Assembly (NCBI RefSeq): GCF_037975245.1
Contig: NC_092567.1
Location: 26,673,376-26,737,375 of the forward strand
DNA from: Apostichopus japonicus
Lineage: Eukaryota; Echinodermata; Holothuroidea; Aspidochirotida; Stichopodidae
Length of the DNA stretch: 64,000 bases
Reading direction: 5' to 3'
Shown here: positions 12,476 through 24,622 of the stretch, one piece after another
How positions within the stretch are numbered: position 1 is the stretch's first letter
How the letters are laid out: every line of letters starts with the position of its first letter
Notes under the pieces: generated by a model
What the model was told of the DNA's origin: nothing
The model's input: the letters and a program-made list of their open reading frames with translations, nothing else
Databases searched by the model: none
Program-made: the position numbers and the translations under genes

Positions 12476-15400
12476 TCAGGTGCACCTCTTTCAAACCCCT
12501 TTGCTGATTCTCCAGCCACATTTACAACCACTTTACCCCGAGTGTGACCATTTTCAACCTTTTTAAATGCTAAAGGCAGGTCCTGATAATCAAAAACTTC
12601 ATCAATAGCAGGCTTTATCTTGCCATCCTCAGCCAGCTTAGCCACCTCTTTCAATGCAAATCCATTTGGTTGAGCAAATGCCCATCTGAATGTTGCCCCT
12701 GCCCCTGCAAATTTTCTTGACTTCTTAAAGAGTTCTAAACTTGATGAAAGTCCACCTAACAGAGGTCCCTTTTTGTCGATTTCATTGAGAAAAGGAGTTA
12801 TAAGTGTAACATATTTTGCATAAGCTTTTTCTTTGATAACCTTGATAGCTAAGTCTTCAACTGCTTCTGTGGCTGCATTGAGGATGAAATCATATTTTCC
12901 ATGTTTCAACAATTCTTGTAAAATGTTTGGTGATTTATAATCTACTGCATGGTGGGCTCCTAACCTATACATCAAATCAAAGGCATTTTCACTGCATGTT
13001 ACAGTTACATTGGCTCCCCATGCATTCAGCAACTGGACACCAAATGTTCCTATTCCACCAGAACCACCAAAAATGAGAGCTCTTTTGCCTAAAGCGTTTT
13101 GGGGACGAAATTTTGCCACGGCATAAGCTGCACTCCAGTTAGTAATTGCCACATATGGTATGGAAGCAGCTTCGATATGGGTGAGATTCTTTGGCTTGCG
13201 GCTAAGTTCTTCCATTCCACAGACAACATATTCTGCGTGGCATCCTGCTTTGACAGCATTGACAGAAGTCCAGACTTCATCATCAACTGCAACGTCTTTC
13301 ACTCCTTTACCAACATCGACCACTACGCCAGAGCAGTCACGACCAAGGGTCAATGGAAATTCATCTCCAGGTTTTACTCTGCGGGCTTTGTTCAGAAGGG
13401 CTGCACCATAACCACCTCTGGTCCTAACATCTATAGGATTGACACTTGCAGCATAGACCTGTGGAATAGATTAATATATAGAAACTTAAAATATATTTAA
13501 ACAGGGTTTCCCCTGGGATTTCTTGTGTGAAAGGTAACTGGCTGGTGACACTGGCGGACATGTGCATATCTGGGGGCATGGTCGCCTGAAAAATTTGTTA
13601 AACATCCTAATGTCAATCATCCTTACAATAAATTAGATACAAATGCTATGTTAAATAGGCAGAAGAACATTTATTTGTTGCTATAATTTAGTGTCCACAG
13701 CCAATTTTTCAATATTAGATGCTGGCATGGGTAAAAAAGTTCGATTTGCACAATCAGTGCATCTTTTATACCTTCAAGGGGCTAGCAATTTGAGGGGCAT
13801 TAGGTTTCCAAATCTTATTGAATTAAACCTGGGACACTACAGTATCTGCACAGCAACAAAGCCCTACCATGGTGAAAATGATTCTGGAATCACTTAATAA
13901 ACAAAAAGAAAGGGAAGACATTTTTCATGAGATAAATCTTACATCAGAGATGAAGGCACATCGTCAAAACAGGGTGATCTGCCAAATTATGCCATGTACA
14001 GCTCTCAGTTATAACCAAATATGGCGAGTTTTATGCCATGTACAGCTCTCAGTTATAACCAAATATGGTGAGATTTAGGGATGCACTGGATCCAAATTTT
14101 GGATCCGGCCGGAACCGGATTTTGCCGGATAGTACCTGAAATTCGGCCGGATAAAATCCGGCCAGAACCAGATTTTTTCATTACACAATTTAAGAAAATC
14201 ATTTATAAGAAGTAGAAGTATGAAACAAAGAGCAAATCTTAGGTGAGGTACACGCAAAGTATAAAGAAGGTGAAATTAAGACCCCATTTATGAGATTAAA
14301 TATGACTTGCAGTGGTGTAATCTACATTCTTTAATAAAATAACTACAATATAATTTTTGACAAGCTTGATACAGTATGTAAATTTGTTTGCTGGAAAAAT
14401 ACTGCATACTACAGTACCTATGAAGTTTCTTTTAAAATGGGAAGCTACATTTCACAAATCTCATACCTTATACTGAATAAAAAGATTATTTAATTGTTGT
14501 AATAACACTTACTATCTGGATTTAGAATTGTCTTTTATTATTCATTATCTGTAAAATAAAAAGCATTGTATCTTTCCAGAAGTGGAAGAAACTTCTTATC
14601 TATCTTTTATCTATCCTTTAAAATAGAATTGAATGTTCATTAGAACACAAAATGATTTAGGTTTTTTTCATGAACTTTTAGGAGCTTTCAATATTATACT
14701 TTCAATATTATACTGATGAAGGCTGCAAGAAATGATTTCACTGCAAACTGTATTTGTTGTATATAGCTTCATATTATTACAGGTGGCATACTCCTATTAG
14801 AGTCTATATCAAACCGCTCGATTGTTCTCCTTCAGGAAAAGTGCCAAAAAGCAGCAGGGGAACATCTTTTGTGACTTGTTATCAATCATAATCTAGTTTT
14901 TTTGTGGCTTGCATGTTGAAGAGCATGAATGGAAGTACATGTGGTGAGAAAATTGGGTCAACTGAGGCAATTTTAGACCCCTTTAGGCCTCCCGGGAGCA
15001 GCGTAGGAAATTTGTTTACCACTGAGTGAAGAGGTTTGTTTACAAGTGACGAAAACTTCCGGCTCGGATAGCAAAAATTCTTCACGGTCATGGTACGGAA
15101 AATTGATGGTGCCATGAATGGCCAACTTGTCAGCTATCTGTTGTTTACAAATCCCGATGATCCAGTTTTGGCAAAGAACACCTTCAATTCTCTTTCTTTA
15201 TTCAAGTAGAAACTTAACAGTTGCACTGGAGTGACATGCAATATCAGTTTAACATGTTCCAAACAGTTCAGGAATACATTGGGGTATGTCCTGTGGGTCA
15301 GTTTGGGAGGAATCAGCTGAGCTAAACAAAAGTAGTTTTCATCACTTTTCAGAGCCAGAGACGAAAAAACCCTCACCGCTGACCCTTCTCTGGATGATGT

Positions 15401-18400
15401 TTCTGCAGGTAGGGCAAGCCAGACCAAGTGGACTGTGATCAGGGATACCAATAATACCTGCAAGAATCATAGATGCACCCAAATTGGTCAAGCTTATCAA
15501 AATTGGTGACTGGAAGTGTTGTTGCAGACATAGACCTGGTTACTGCTTACACAGTATTGCTCATATGTGTATTTACACACTGCACCTTGCATACTGAAAT
15601 CTCTGAAAATACATCTTTATGGACCTAAAATGATAATTGCATAGAATTCTGTTGTGGTTTATATTGTGACGACTATGAAAAGTATCATTTTGGTAAAAAA
15701 AAAAAAAATCATTTTTCACTTAAGGTGGCATACTCCTATTAGAGTCTATATCAATCCGCTCGATTGTTCTCCTTCAGGAAAAGTGCCAAAAAGCAGCGGG
15801 AGAACATCTTTTGTGACCTGTTATCAATCATAATCTAGTTTTTTTGTGGCTTGCATGTTGAAGAGCATGAATGGAAGTACATGTGATGAAAAAAATGGGT
15901 CAATTGAGGCAATTTTAGACCCCTTTAGGCCTCCCGGGAGCAGCGTAGGAAATTTGTTTACCACTGAGTGAAGAGGTTTGTTTACAAGTGACGAAAACTT
16001 CCGGCTCGGATAGCAAAAATTCTTCACGGTCATGGTACGGAAAATTGATGGTGCCATGAATGGCCAACTTGTCAGCTATCTGTTGTTTACAAATCCCGAT
16101 GATCCAGTTTTGGCAAAGAACACCTTCAATTCTCTTTCTTTATTCAAGTAGAAACTTAACAGTTGCACTGGAGTGACATGCAATATCAGTTTAACATGTT
16201 CCAAACAGTTCAGGAATACATTGGGGTATGTCCTGTAGGTCAGTTTGGGAGGAATCAGCTGAGCTAAACAAAAGTAGTTTTCATCACTTTTCAGAGCCAG
16301 AGACGAAAAAACCCTCCCCGCTGACCCTTCTCTGGATGACGTTTCTGCAGGTAGGGCAAGCCAGACCAAGTGGGCGGTGATCAGGAATACCAATACAACC
16401 TGCAGGAATCATAGATGCACCCAAATTGGTCAAGCTTATCAAAATTGGTGACTGGAAATGTTGTTGCAGTCGTAGACCTGGTTACTGCTTACACAGTGTT
16501 GCTCATATGTGTATTTACACACTGCACCTTGCATACTGAAATCTCTGAAAATACATCTTTATGGACCTAAAATGATAATTGCATAGAATTCTGTTGTGGT
16601 TTATATTGTGACGACTATGAAAAGTATCATTTTGGTAAAAAAAAAAAAAATCATTTTTCACTTAAGGTTGCATACTCCTATTAGAGTCTATATCAATCCG
16701 CTCGATTGTTCTCCTTCAGGAAAAGTGCCAAAAAGCAGCAAGGGAACATCTTTTGTGACCTGTTATCAATCATAATCTAGTTTTTTTGTGGCTTGCATGC
16801 TGAAGAGCATGAATGGAAGTACATGTGATGAAAAAATTGGGTCAATTGAGGCAATTTTAGACCCCTTTAGGCCTCCCGGGAGCAGCGTAGGAAATTTGTT
16901 TACCACTGAGTGAAGAGGTTTGTTTACAAGTGACAAAAACTTCCGGCTCGGATAGCAAAAATTCTTCACGGTCATGGTACGGAAAATTGATGGTGCCATG
17001 AATGGCCAACTTGTCAGCTATCCGGCGATGGGTAGCGTTTAGCTAGTGAAAACTTTTATCTAGACTTAGAGACCACATTACTTTTGTGATTTAGTGTGTA
17101 AGTCAATGGGGCTTTTAATGGGCGTATGCTACCTTAAGCAAAAATGCCAAATTTTTCATTTTAAGTGCTAGAAGTCCCAATTTTGGATCAAAGTAGTTGC
17201 TATGGTGTGTAAAAATGGTTTTCAAGCAAACGTCAGAAAATTTCAAGCTTGGGTGATCTTTACGCATAAATTAGTATTACAGCCTTAAAGTACCACAAAG
17301 AGCATATGCGTTTCCATACATTAGGCTAGAATAGCCTTCTGAGCATTTCTAACCAGTTTTCCTCCCCAATAAATATTGGGTCATTAAGCCTTGACCTACC
17401 AAAGCTTCCGTAGTATGATTCCTGCCTTGAATCTGCTAAGTTAGGTGCCAAATGCACGAAATTCAAACTCCTTCAGAATCAGAACAAAATGCCTGCAGTG
17501 TGTTTGACGTGAACGACTAAGTTCAGTGAAATTTGACATCTGTGGGCACCTAAAGTACATGGTAATCATACTTTGGGTTATTTTTGCTAAAGTTGGAAGT
17601 ACCTGGTGTTTAACTAAGGACAAAAACTCAGTTTCAATGCATGAAATACCCCTAATGTTGTTAGCTTAGGCCTAGGCCTCAGGTTCATAATGGCGCTACG
17701 TTAGTATCCTAGACCAAGTCTACACCAGCTGTAACACAATGTTGTATGAGGTCTGTATCCTAAGTGGAGTGGCTGCTGAGGGCTAATACCTTGCACAGAG
17801 AATGTTTTGAGTCTTATTTAGCAAATAATCCACAAAGGTATGCATTTTCTGCTTCTGCCAATGTGCATCAAGGGGTTTTTGAGCCTACTCACTCCTCATT
17901 AGCTTTCTGTTGTTTTGTTAATTTCAGAGAAAGTTGATGTGCTAAGTCCTCAGCATGCACAGCGATATACTTTGAATGGGTGTGGTATCAATGGACTCAA
18001 TTGGTTAGATGAGGTAACAACAAATCCCAAACAACTCTGACAGCAGAAAGAGATATCCTGATGCTTCCATGGGAGATCTACTGTAGTAACTATAGGAACC
18101 AGTGCTTGCCACCAATGGAAAATAAGGTAATTTGACGTTGTTGTTCTCTGCCGAGCAACAAATTTGAATGTTTTATCATGAAATAGGCCCCCCTATCCAC
18201 CTCTCTTCTCTTATAACTGTCTTTAATACATTGTAACAACCTACTGTACAGTATGCACAAACCTTTAAATGGACTGGATATGCTATTGAGGTGAACAGTG
18301 TATCTAGATAGCATTCCAGTAAGCTTTCCTTTTGACTACTGTAATACTGTTACAGTGAGGCTGTTGTTTACAAATCCCGATGATCCAGTTTTGGCAAAGA

Positions 18401-20263
18401 ACACCTTCAATTCTCTTTTTTTATTCAAGTAGTAACTTAACAGTTGCACTGGAGTGACATGCAATATCAGTTTAACATGTGCCAAACAGTTCAGGAATAC
18501 ATTGGGGTATGTCCTGTGGGTCAGTTTGTGAGGAATCTGCTGAGCTAAGCAAAAGTAGTTTTCATCACTTTTCAGAGCCAGAGACGAAAAAGCCCTCACC
18601 GCTAACCCTTCTATGGATGATGTTTCTGCAGGTAGGGCAAGCCAGACCAAGTGGACTGTGATCAGGGATACCAATAATACCTGCAAGAATCATAGATGCA
18701 CCCAAATTGGTCAAGCTTATCAAAATTGGTGACTGGAAGTGTTGTTGCAGACATAGACCTGGTTACTGCTTACACAGTATTGCTCATATGTGTATTTACA
18801 CACTGCACCTTGCATACTGAAATCTCTGAAAATACATCTTTATGGACCTAAAATGATAATTGCATAGAATTCTGTTGTGGTTTATATTGTGACGACTATG
18901 AAAAGTATCATTTTGGTAAAAAAAAAAAAAATCATTTTTCACTTAAGGTGGCATACTCCTATTAGAGTCTATATCAATCCGCTCGATTGTTCTCCTTCAG
19001 GAAAAGTGCCAAAAAGCAGCGGGAGAACATCTTTTGTGACCTGTTATCAATCATAATCTAGTTTTTTTGTGGCTTGCATGTTGAAGAGCATGAATGGAAG
19101 TACATGTGATGAAAAAAATGGGTCAATTGAGGCAATTTTAGACCCCTTTAGGCCTCCCGGGAGCAGCGTAGGAAATTTGTTTACCATTGAGTGAAGAGGT
19201 TTGTTTACAAGTGACGAAAACTTCCGGCTCGGATAGCAAAAAATCTTCACTGTCATGGTACGGAAAATTGATGGTTCCATGAATGGCCAACTTGTCAGCT
19301 ATCCGGCGATGGGTAGCGTTTAGCTAGTGAAAACTTCTATCTAGACTTAGAGACCACATTACTTTTGTGATTTAGTGTGTAAGTCAATGGGGCTTTTAAT
19401 GGGCGTATGCTACCTTACAGTAGTTGTATTATTTTGGTTGATCTTTAGAAACAGTGGGTCAGACCATTGAGAAAATTAAATTAAACATGTTAAACCTAAT
19501 TTTTCCTTACTTTGAATGTTTTAATTAATTGTTGGAAATGGTTTACATTGATTTAAGTTAATACCAACACCTTTTTAAGGAATTATTCAGGCCAGATTTT
19601 GAAAAAGATCCAGCCAGATTTTGAAAAAGATCCGACCGGATTTTGATATAAATCTGGCCGGAACCGGATAATTGCTCACTATCCGGCAGGATACTCCGGC
19701 CGGACCGGATATCCGGTGCATCCCTAGCGAGTTTTATATTAATTTGATGAATAAAAATAGTGATTTGTTGGTGGCATTCGACTAAGGTGTGATGTTGTAA
19801 ATTATGTTAAACTTGTAAGCTAGTGTGCCATTTTCCATATAACCATGTGGGCTATATTACAATGGATATAACTCTACAAGACAATTACCTTGATGAGAAC
19901 ATCATGTGGCTTTGATACAGTAGGTTTTAGCGTCTCAACCATCTGTAGCACTTGGTTTCCTCCATACTTTCCGATTTGCCATGCAGAAGATGTTAACGGT
20001 TCGGCTGATTGTGTTGAGTAAAACCTGCTTCTTCCGTAGACTGCTTGATTATGTATGGGACGAGTTCCACGACAATGATTTGTACAGATTGACGATGAAA
20101 ATAACATTAGCCTCATAGGCCTAGTGTTACTCTTTGCTTTGGTGGAGACGTAAACATTTGCACTTTCATTACGAAGAGAACTTTCCATACTCTTACGATG
20201 GAGAACTTCACGAAATGAAATAGTCTTTGAAAGAAGAACACATCCCTGACGCATGCATACCAT
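12463..20263 (-). CDS. RTN4IP1: RTN4IP1-like mitochondrial NAD(P)H oxidoreductase, 2 coding exons
   Basis: Medium-chain dehydrogenase/reductase of the quinone oxidoreductase branch. In mammals RTN4IP1 is mitochondrial and linked to coenzyme Q synthesis and complex I (family knowledge). Coding exons are 20263-19889 and 13458-12463; they join in phase 0 (AAG then GTC) to 455 residues, against 396 in human. The GROES-like part has YAASVNPIDVRTRGGYG and FPLTLGRDCSG; the Rossmann nucleotide loop GGSGGIGTFG starts near residue 256. It ends GHTRGKVVVNVAG plus a 17-residue tail that falls in the minisatellite. The first in-frame ATG is 20263. The open frame continues upstream without ATG, and the long basic N-terminus is plausible as a mitochondrial presequence but poorly conserved, so the start is uncertain. 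The 6.4 kb intron is almost entirely transposon-derived. Confidence 0.92.
13988..14068. repeat. Short direct duplication beside the hAT-like element
   Basis: Two adjacent copies of a segment containing GCCATGTACAGCTCTCAG and TATAACCAAATATGG. It lies immediately left of the element starting at 14076 and may have formed before or during that insertion. Confidence 0.75.
14781..17133. repeat. Tandem 942-bp units ending in a complete TTAA MITE
   Basis: Starts of the same sequence at 14781, 15723 and 16665 are exactly 942 bp apart. Units one and two combine about 355 bp of MITE left part with about 585 bp of another segment. The third unit continues to the true MITE right end. The complete MITE (16666-17133) has GGTTGCATAC and GTATGCTACC ends with TTAA on both sides (16662-16665, 17134-17137), as in piggyBac- or Kolobok-type insertions. 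The minus-strand frames repeated here show no recognisable domain. Confidence 0.85.
18362..19415. repeat. Second copy of the 585-bp segment plus complete TTAA MITE
   Basis: From 18362 the 585-bp segment recurs (TTGTTTACAAATCCCGATG onward) and runs into a second full MITE, 18946-19415. That copy is nearly identical to the one at 16665 and shares the left TTAA; its right flank is TTAC. High identity among copies implies recent amplification or gene conversion. Confidence 0.85.
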
Positions 20264-20834
20264 CGTCTTATATTTACAGCCTAAATTAAGCGACTTCAAA
20301 GAAATAGTGTTCAACGTGGTGCGGAATGTCGCAACTTACTCCTCAGAGACTAGGTTTAATTCGCAAGTATTTCATGCTTAAGTTCTCCATGGATATTACC
20401 CTACTGAGGTACATTTCAAAAGCATGAGACACTTGATAGGGAAACAATGGCTGCATGAACGTAAGTTGACTATTAAAGGGTGTGAAGACTCGCGCAAAAA
20501 GAAACGTCTAATGCCGGTAATCTTATTATTTAGTCTAACTTTTGTGATCATAATGCAACTGAGGTCAAACTTATGTATAGCACTAAAAGTAGTTATTTGG
20601 AGTCTAGTCGAAATAATGACAGAAAATTGTCGGACGAAGGTGATATTCAATGGTGCAAATTTTTAAAAATTTTAACTATTCACCAAAAAATATAAAACTT
20701 TTATATTGCACATATCCAATTAGTTCCATACAACTTGAAAGATGAATTTTCGAGTTATTATAGCCGACATTCCTCGAGAAATTAAGATACACAAGAAAAA
20801 AGTTGAAAATAATTCATAAATGACTCTCCTTAAA

Positions 20835-21330
20835 TCTGGAGTCCTACCTATAATTTTCAAGTAGTTTTCAATTGGTTACACCATAAGCTCACCTAGATTA
20901 ATATGGGGGCCGGGGGGGGGGGCGGACTCTGGCAGTGGTGGCCCACCAATATAAATTACCCGAATTTTCCATCCCTTACATATGAAGTGCATGATACCTA
21001 TCATTTTCCAGTAGGTTTCAACTGGTTACCTCATAAGCTGACCTAGGTCATGGAGGAGATGGGCATTTTGGGGGTACCTGGCAGGGGGACCCCACTAATA
21101 GAAATTACTGGAAATGCCCATCCCTTACATATAGAGTCCTGTCAAGTGGTTACCTCATGAGCTGACCTAGGCCATCCGTGAGGGGTCAACTATTGATGAC
21201 TGGCGAACCTACCCCACCACCAATAATCACTGGCGATGGCAATGTGTTGCCTTGGGGCCACACCTGCCACATGGTACTTACTTTGATGGGGTTACCAATG
21301 AAAGCTGATCTAGTTTAGCTTTTAGGTGAA
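20835..21330. repeat. Degenerate tandem repeat, about 130-bp unit
   Basis: Three to four diverged copies containing TTTCAACTGGTTACCTCAT, AAGCTGACCTAGG and CATCCCTTACATAT. No coding pattern. It forms much of the interior of the TTAA element. Confidence 0.6.
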
Positions 21331-21721
21331 TTTAAAGTTGCCCTCCCAGCCACACCCACCACTGCAGGTATGCCAGTCGACTGGTTTCATATACAGGAAT
21401 GCACTGTGAACATTGTGGTGTACAAGGCAATTGGTTACCTTCCCAGCTAACCAAACCCTCTGGGCTCCCGGTCTATTAGTTTATGCTTATACAGATAACA
21501 CTTAGCATTACAATAACATAGTTGTAATGTTATTGAATATGCATATGATACACGTGTTTAAACGATGCACTACATTGTAGAATCTGCACTTGTTGGTTAA
21601 CTTGAGCTGTGCATTTGTATATTGCTATATAAGTTAAAAGCATGCCGTATGTAGCATTGCTGCACTAGAGTCCATGACTGTCCAATCTAAATTAGACGTT
21701 TCTTTTTGCGCGAGTCTTCAC

Positions 21722-22025
21722 CAGGCGCGTAGCCAAGGGGGGGGGGTGATGGGGGCAGCCGCCCCCCCCCCCTTGAGCATATATTTTAAATGTTTTTATG
21801 ATATCGCTAGTAATTTCAAAAGAGAAAATGCTAAGATGCACTTACGAGGCCTGGGAAGTGCCATTTCCAGCGATCTGGGAGGCATTTTCAGCCAAAATGT
21901 TCTTGTATGCTTCGCGCCAACTATGGTGGCGCTAAGCTTGGATAGTTTGCAATGCCGTATCTACGGCTCTGATAGTTTGTCTACATTTTCGCCCCTCCCT
22001 TGTCAAATTCCTGGCTACGCGCTTG
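21722..22025. mobile_element. hAT-type MITE nested in the TTAA element
   Basis: A 304-bp insert with ends CAGGCGCGTAGCCAAGG and CCTGGCTACGCGCTTG. A perfect 8-bp target duplication GTCTTCAC flanks it (21714-21721 and 22026-22033). It interrupts the right terminal repeat of the 20477-22038 element and so is younger. The interior has the recurrent GCGCCAAC..GGTGGCGCTA module and a G/C homopolymer block. Confidence 0.9.
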
Positions 22026-22114
22026 GTCTTCACACCCTTTAAAAAAATTGTCGAAATGTCCTCATATAATATACTGTATAAATTAAATATCGAAATACGA
22101 TAAATATATACCTG

Positions 22115-22367
22115 CAGGGGCGTAGGAAAAGAAATCTCGGAAATCTAGGAAAGAAAAAAATCTCATTTGGAGCACCAAATTGCATCTAAGGCCAGGTGAA
22201 AATGCAAATGGAGTGGGTGTTGAAGTGTGCTACATTGCACCACATTGCATCTGAGGCCACCTGGAAATGCCAAAAAAATTCCACCCCCTTCCCTTGGACC
22301 CCCCCCCCCCCGGCCGGCCATCAGTCTTTAGCCCCCCCCCCCTCACTCAAAAATTCCTACGCCACTG
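22115..22367. mobile_element. hAT-type MITE, CAGGGGCGTAGGAA ends
   Basis: A 253-bp element with ends CAGGGGCGTAGGAA and TTCCTACGCCACTG. A perfect 8-bp duplication TATACCTG is at 22107-22114 and 22368-22375. The interior is the inverse of the related copy at 23452. Confidence 0.9.
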
Positions 22368-22593
22368 TATACCTGATTTTTTATTCAAAATACGTGTAGG
22401 TGCAAACTACAGGCGAAGGCCGGTTTGCATTGGGCTCAGCTTTTCATTTCCATTTTATTCGTTTACCTTTAGTTTTCTACTTCTTTTATGATTTTTTTAC
22501 ATGTTGGCTCTTACATTCAATTTTATTATTGCATTTACACCTATGTTTTCTTTTTCTAGCAATTGGGGAAGATAAGCCTCGACAGTCCGAGCT

Positions 22594-24616
22594 TATGGCA
22601 AGCCGTTTTAACATTTACCTCGCGATTCGACTTAAGTCGAATACATTTCACTTAAGTGGAATTCAATTTCACTTAAGCAGAATACTATTTAACTTAAGTG
22701 GAATTCTATTTCACTTAAGTGGAATACCATTCCACTTAAGCTTAATTGTATTTTACTTAAGCTGAATTCATCAACTTGTCACTGCATTTTACTTAAGCTA
22801 AATTCTATTTCACTTAAGTGGAATTGCATTCCACTTAAGTGGAATTGTATTCCACTTAAGTGGAAATGCATTTCACTTAAGTGGAATTGTATTCTACTTA
22901 AGTGGAATACAATTCCACTTAAGTGGAGGGTCCTGTCTATTTCACTTAAGTGGAATACAATTCCACTTAAGTGGAAATGCATTCCACTTAAGTGAAATGT
23001 GATTGGATAGTCTATTTCACTTAAGTGGAATGTGATTGGCTAGTCTATTCCACTTAAGTGGAATGTGATTGGCTAGTACATTTACCGCCAAATTTTACCC
23101 ATGCCTTTGCGCGCCATTATAAACAACTTGCCGCGATACGTGTACGTACGTACGTGGTGTCGATATGTGCACAATGAATATCGGCTGTCCATCGGGATCC
23201 AGCTAGCACTTAACATCCGTGCAAGGTGTGTACGTACGTACCTGACCTGGTACCTGACGAATACCATTACCAAAATAAAGCCATGGCAAATACATTATAA
23301 GTGGTTGGAGCTACAGCCGAAAACGCATTGACAAGGGCAAGAAAACGTTTTACTTTTTGTGGATTTGGGGTTTTGGATGGAATCTTTTATTTCGTCAAAA
23401 GTTTCACTATCTAAAAAATTACAAATTCTGCCTTTATTACTTAAACAAGATCAGTGGCGTAGGAAGGTACTTTTGAGTGGGGGGGCTGAAGACTGATGGC
23501 CGGCCTGGGGGAGGGGTCTAAGGGGAGGGGGTGTCCCCCTCCCCTTTGGATTTTTTTTGCATTTCCAGGTGGCCTCAGATGCAATTTGGTGCAATATAGC
23601 ACACTTCAACACCCACTCCATTTTGTAAAGAATTTTGCATTTTCACCTGGCCTTAGATGCAATTTGGTGCTTCAAATGAGATTTTTTTCTCATTTGGAAA
23701 TGAAAAAGGGGTTTTCTGACTTGCGGAGCGGGGGGGGCGGAACGATACTTCCGCCCCCCATATTTTTCACTGGGGGGGGCTGGCGCCCCCCCCAGCCCCC
23801 CCCCCCCGGTTCCTACGCCCTTGAACAAGATGTAAGTCGCCTCTGTTGTGCATCATACTGATTGTTCCCCTGTGCAAGTGAGGAAACAACACTTCGAATT
23901 GTGTCTCTAACAACAATTATTTGATCGCATTCCAGCAATGTTAGATGTGAATGATTAGCCGTAGCCATGATGTACACGTGCAACGAGGATCGACTAAATC
24001 ATCATATGTGATGAGCAATTGAATGCGTTACGACGAACAATACCCTAAATTGTATTTATATGTAAGCCACATATCAACATTTCCACTTAAGTGGAATTGT
24101 ATTTTACTAAAGCAGAATAGAATTCCACTTAAGTGAAATTGACGCCCAAAAGATGTTATTCCACTTAAGTGAAATTGAATTCCACTTAAGTGAAATTGAA
24201 TTCCACTTAAGTGGAATACATTTCCACTTAAGTGGAATTGTATTTCACTTAAGTGGAAATGCATTCCACTTAAGTGGAATTGTATTCCACTTAAGTGAAA
24301 TAGATGGGCTATTTAGCTTAAGTGGAATACAATTCCACTTAAGTGGAAATGTATTCCACTTAAGTGAAATACAATTCCACTTAAGTGGAATGCAATTCCA
24401 CTTAAGTGGAATTCATTTCCACTTAAGTGAAATAGAAATGTCCATTTCTACTTAAGTGAAATTGAATTCCACTTAAGTGAAATTGAATTCCACTTAAGTG
24501 GAATACATTTCACTTAAGTGGAATTCCATTTCACTTAAGTAGAATGTATTCCACTTAAGTGAAATGTATTCGACTTAAGTCTAATTGCGAGGTAAATGTT
24601 AAAACGGCTTGCCATA
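22594..24616. mobile_element. TIR element made of 21-bp-spaced CTTAAG palindromes
   Basis: A 2,023-bp element. Its ends TATGGCAAGCCGTTTTAAC are inverted repeats; similarity continues about 65 bp inward with few mismatches. A direct CGAGCT lies outside each end (22588-22593, 24617-24622), a candidate 6-bp target duplication. Inside each end is an array of palindromes of consensus TTCCACTTAAGTGGAA: about 19 CTTAAG cores at 22630-23065 and about 22 at 24085-24581, commonly 21 bp apart. The middle carries the hAT-type MITE at 23452-23823 and no convincing gene. I cannot assign a superfamily. Confidence 0.88.
23452..23823. mobile_element. hAT-type MITE nested in the palindrome element
   Basis: A 372-bp element with ends CAGTGGCGTAGGAAGG and GGTTCCTACGCCCTTG. 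A perfect 8-bp target duplication AACAAGAT flanks it (23444-23451, 23824-23831). Long G and C runs sit near both ends. It is the same family as 22115-22367 in the opposite orientation. Confidence 0.9.
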
Positions 24617-24622
24617 CGAGCT

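Larger units (their letters stand above)
14076..19726. mobile_element. hAT-like element filling the RTN4IP1 intron (about 5.65 kb)
   Basis: The left end TAGGGATGCACTGGAT and the right end, inverted, TAGGGATGCACCGGAT are terminal inverted repeats. Both ends carry many CCGGAT/ATCCGG subterminal motifs. Outside, GTGAGATT (14068-14075) and GCGAGTTT (19727-19734) agree at 6 of 8 bases, compatible with an aged 8-bp target duplication. The interior holds the 942-bp repeats and about 1.2 kb of other sequence (17140-18360). I found no transposase frame, so it looks nonautonomous or decayed. Confidence 0.7.
20477..22038. mobile_element. TTAA-flanked DNA element, AGGGTGTGAAGACTCGCGC ends
   Basis: Left end AGGGTGTGAAGACTCGCGC (20477) and an inverted right end split by another insertion (GCGCGAGTCTTCAC near 21709, then GTCTTCACACCCT to 22038). 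TTAA flanks at 20473-20476 and 22039-22042. Related shorter copies lie in cathepsin introns at 25535 and 29031. The interior is noncoding and includes degenerate tandem repeats at 20835-21330. Confidence 0.8.

Noticed and set aside
14882-19280. Recurrent minus-strand frames of 77 and about 109-116 codons, each repeated in the RTN4IP1 intron
   Set aside because: They repeat because the DNA repeats in 942-bp units. Codon changes look unconstrained and no domain or transposase motif is visible, so I did not call genes.
20264-20314. Upstream extension of the RTN4IP1 frame beginning at TTG (20314)
   Set aside because: A TTG start is not expected in an animal nuclear gene. The first in-frame ATG at 20263 was used instead.
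22779-24455. Frames with repeated FHLSG(I/M) residues across the CTTAAG arrays
   Set aside because: They come from reading the 21-bp palindromes, which are open in both directions. The palindromic DNA symmetry explains them without coding.
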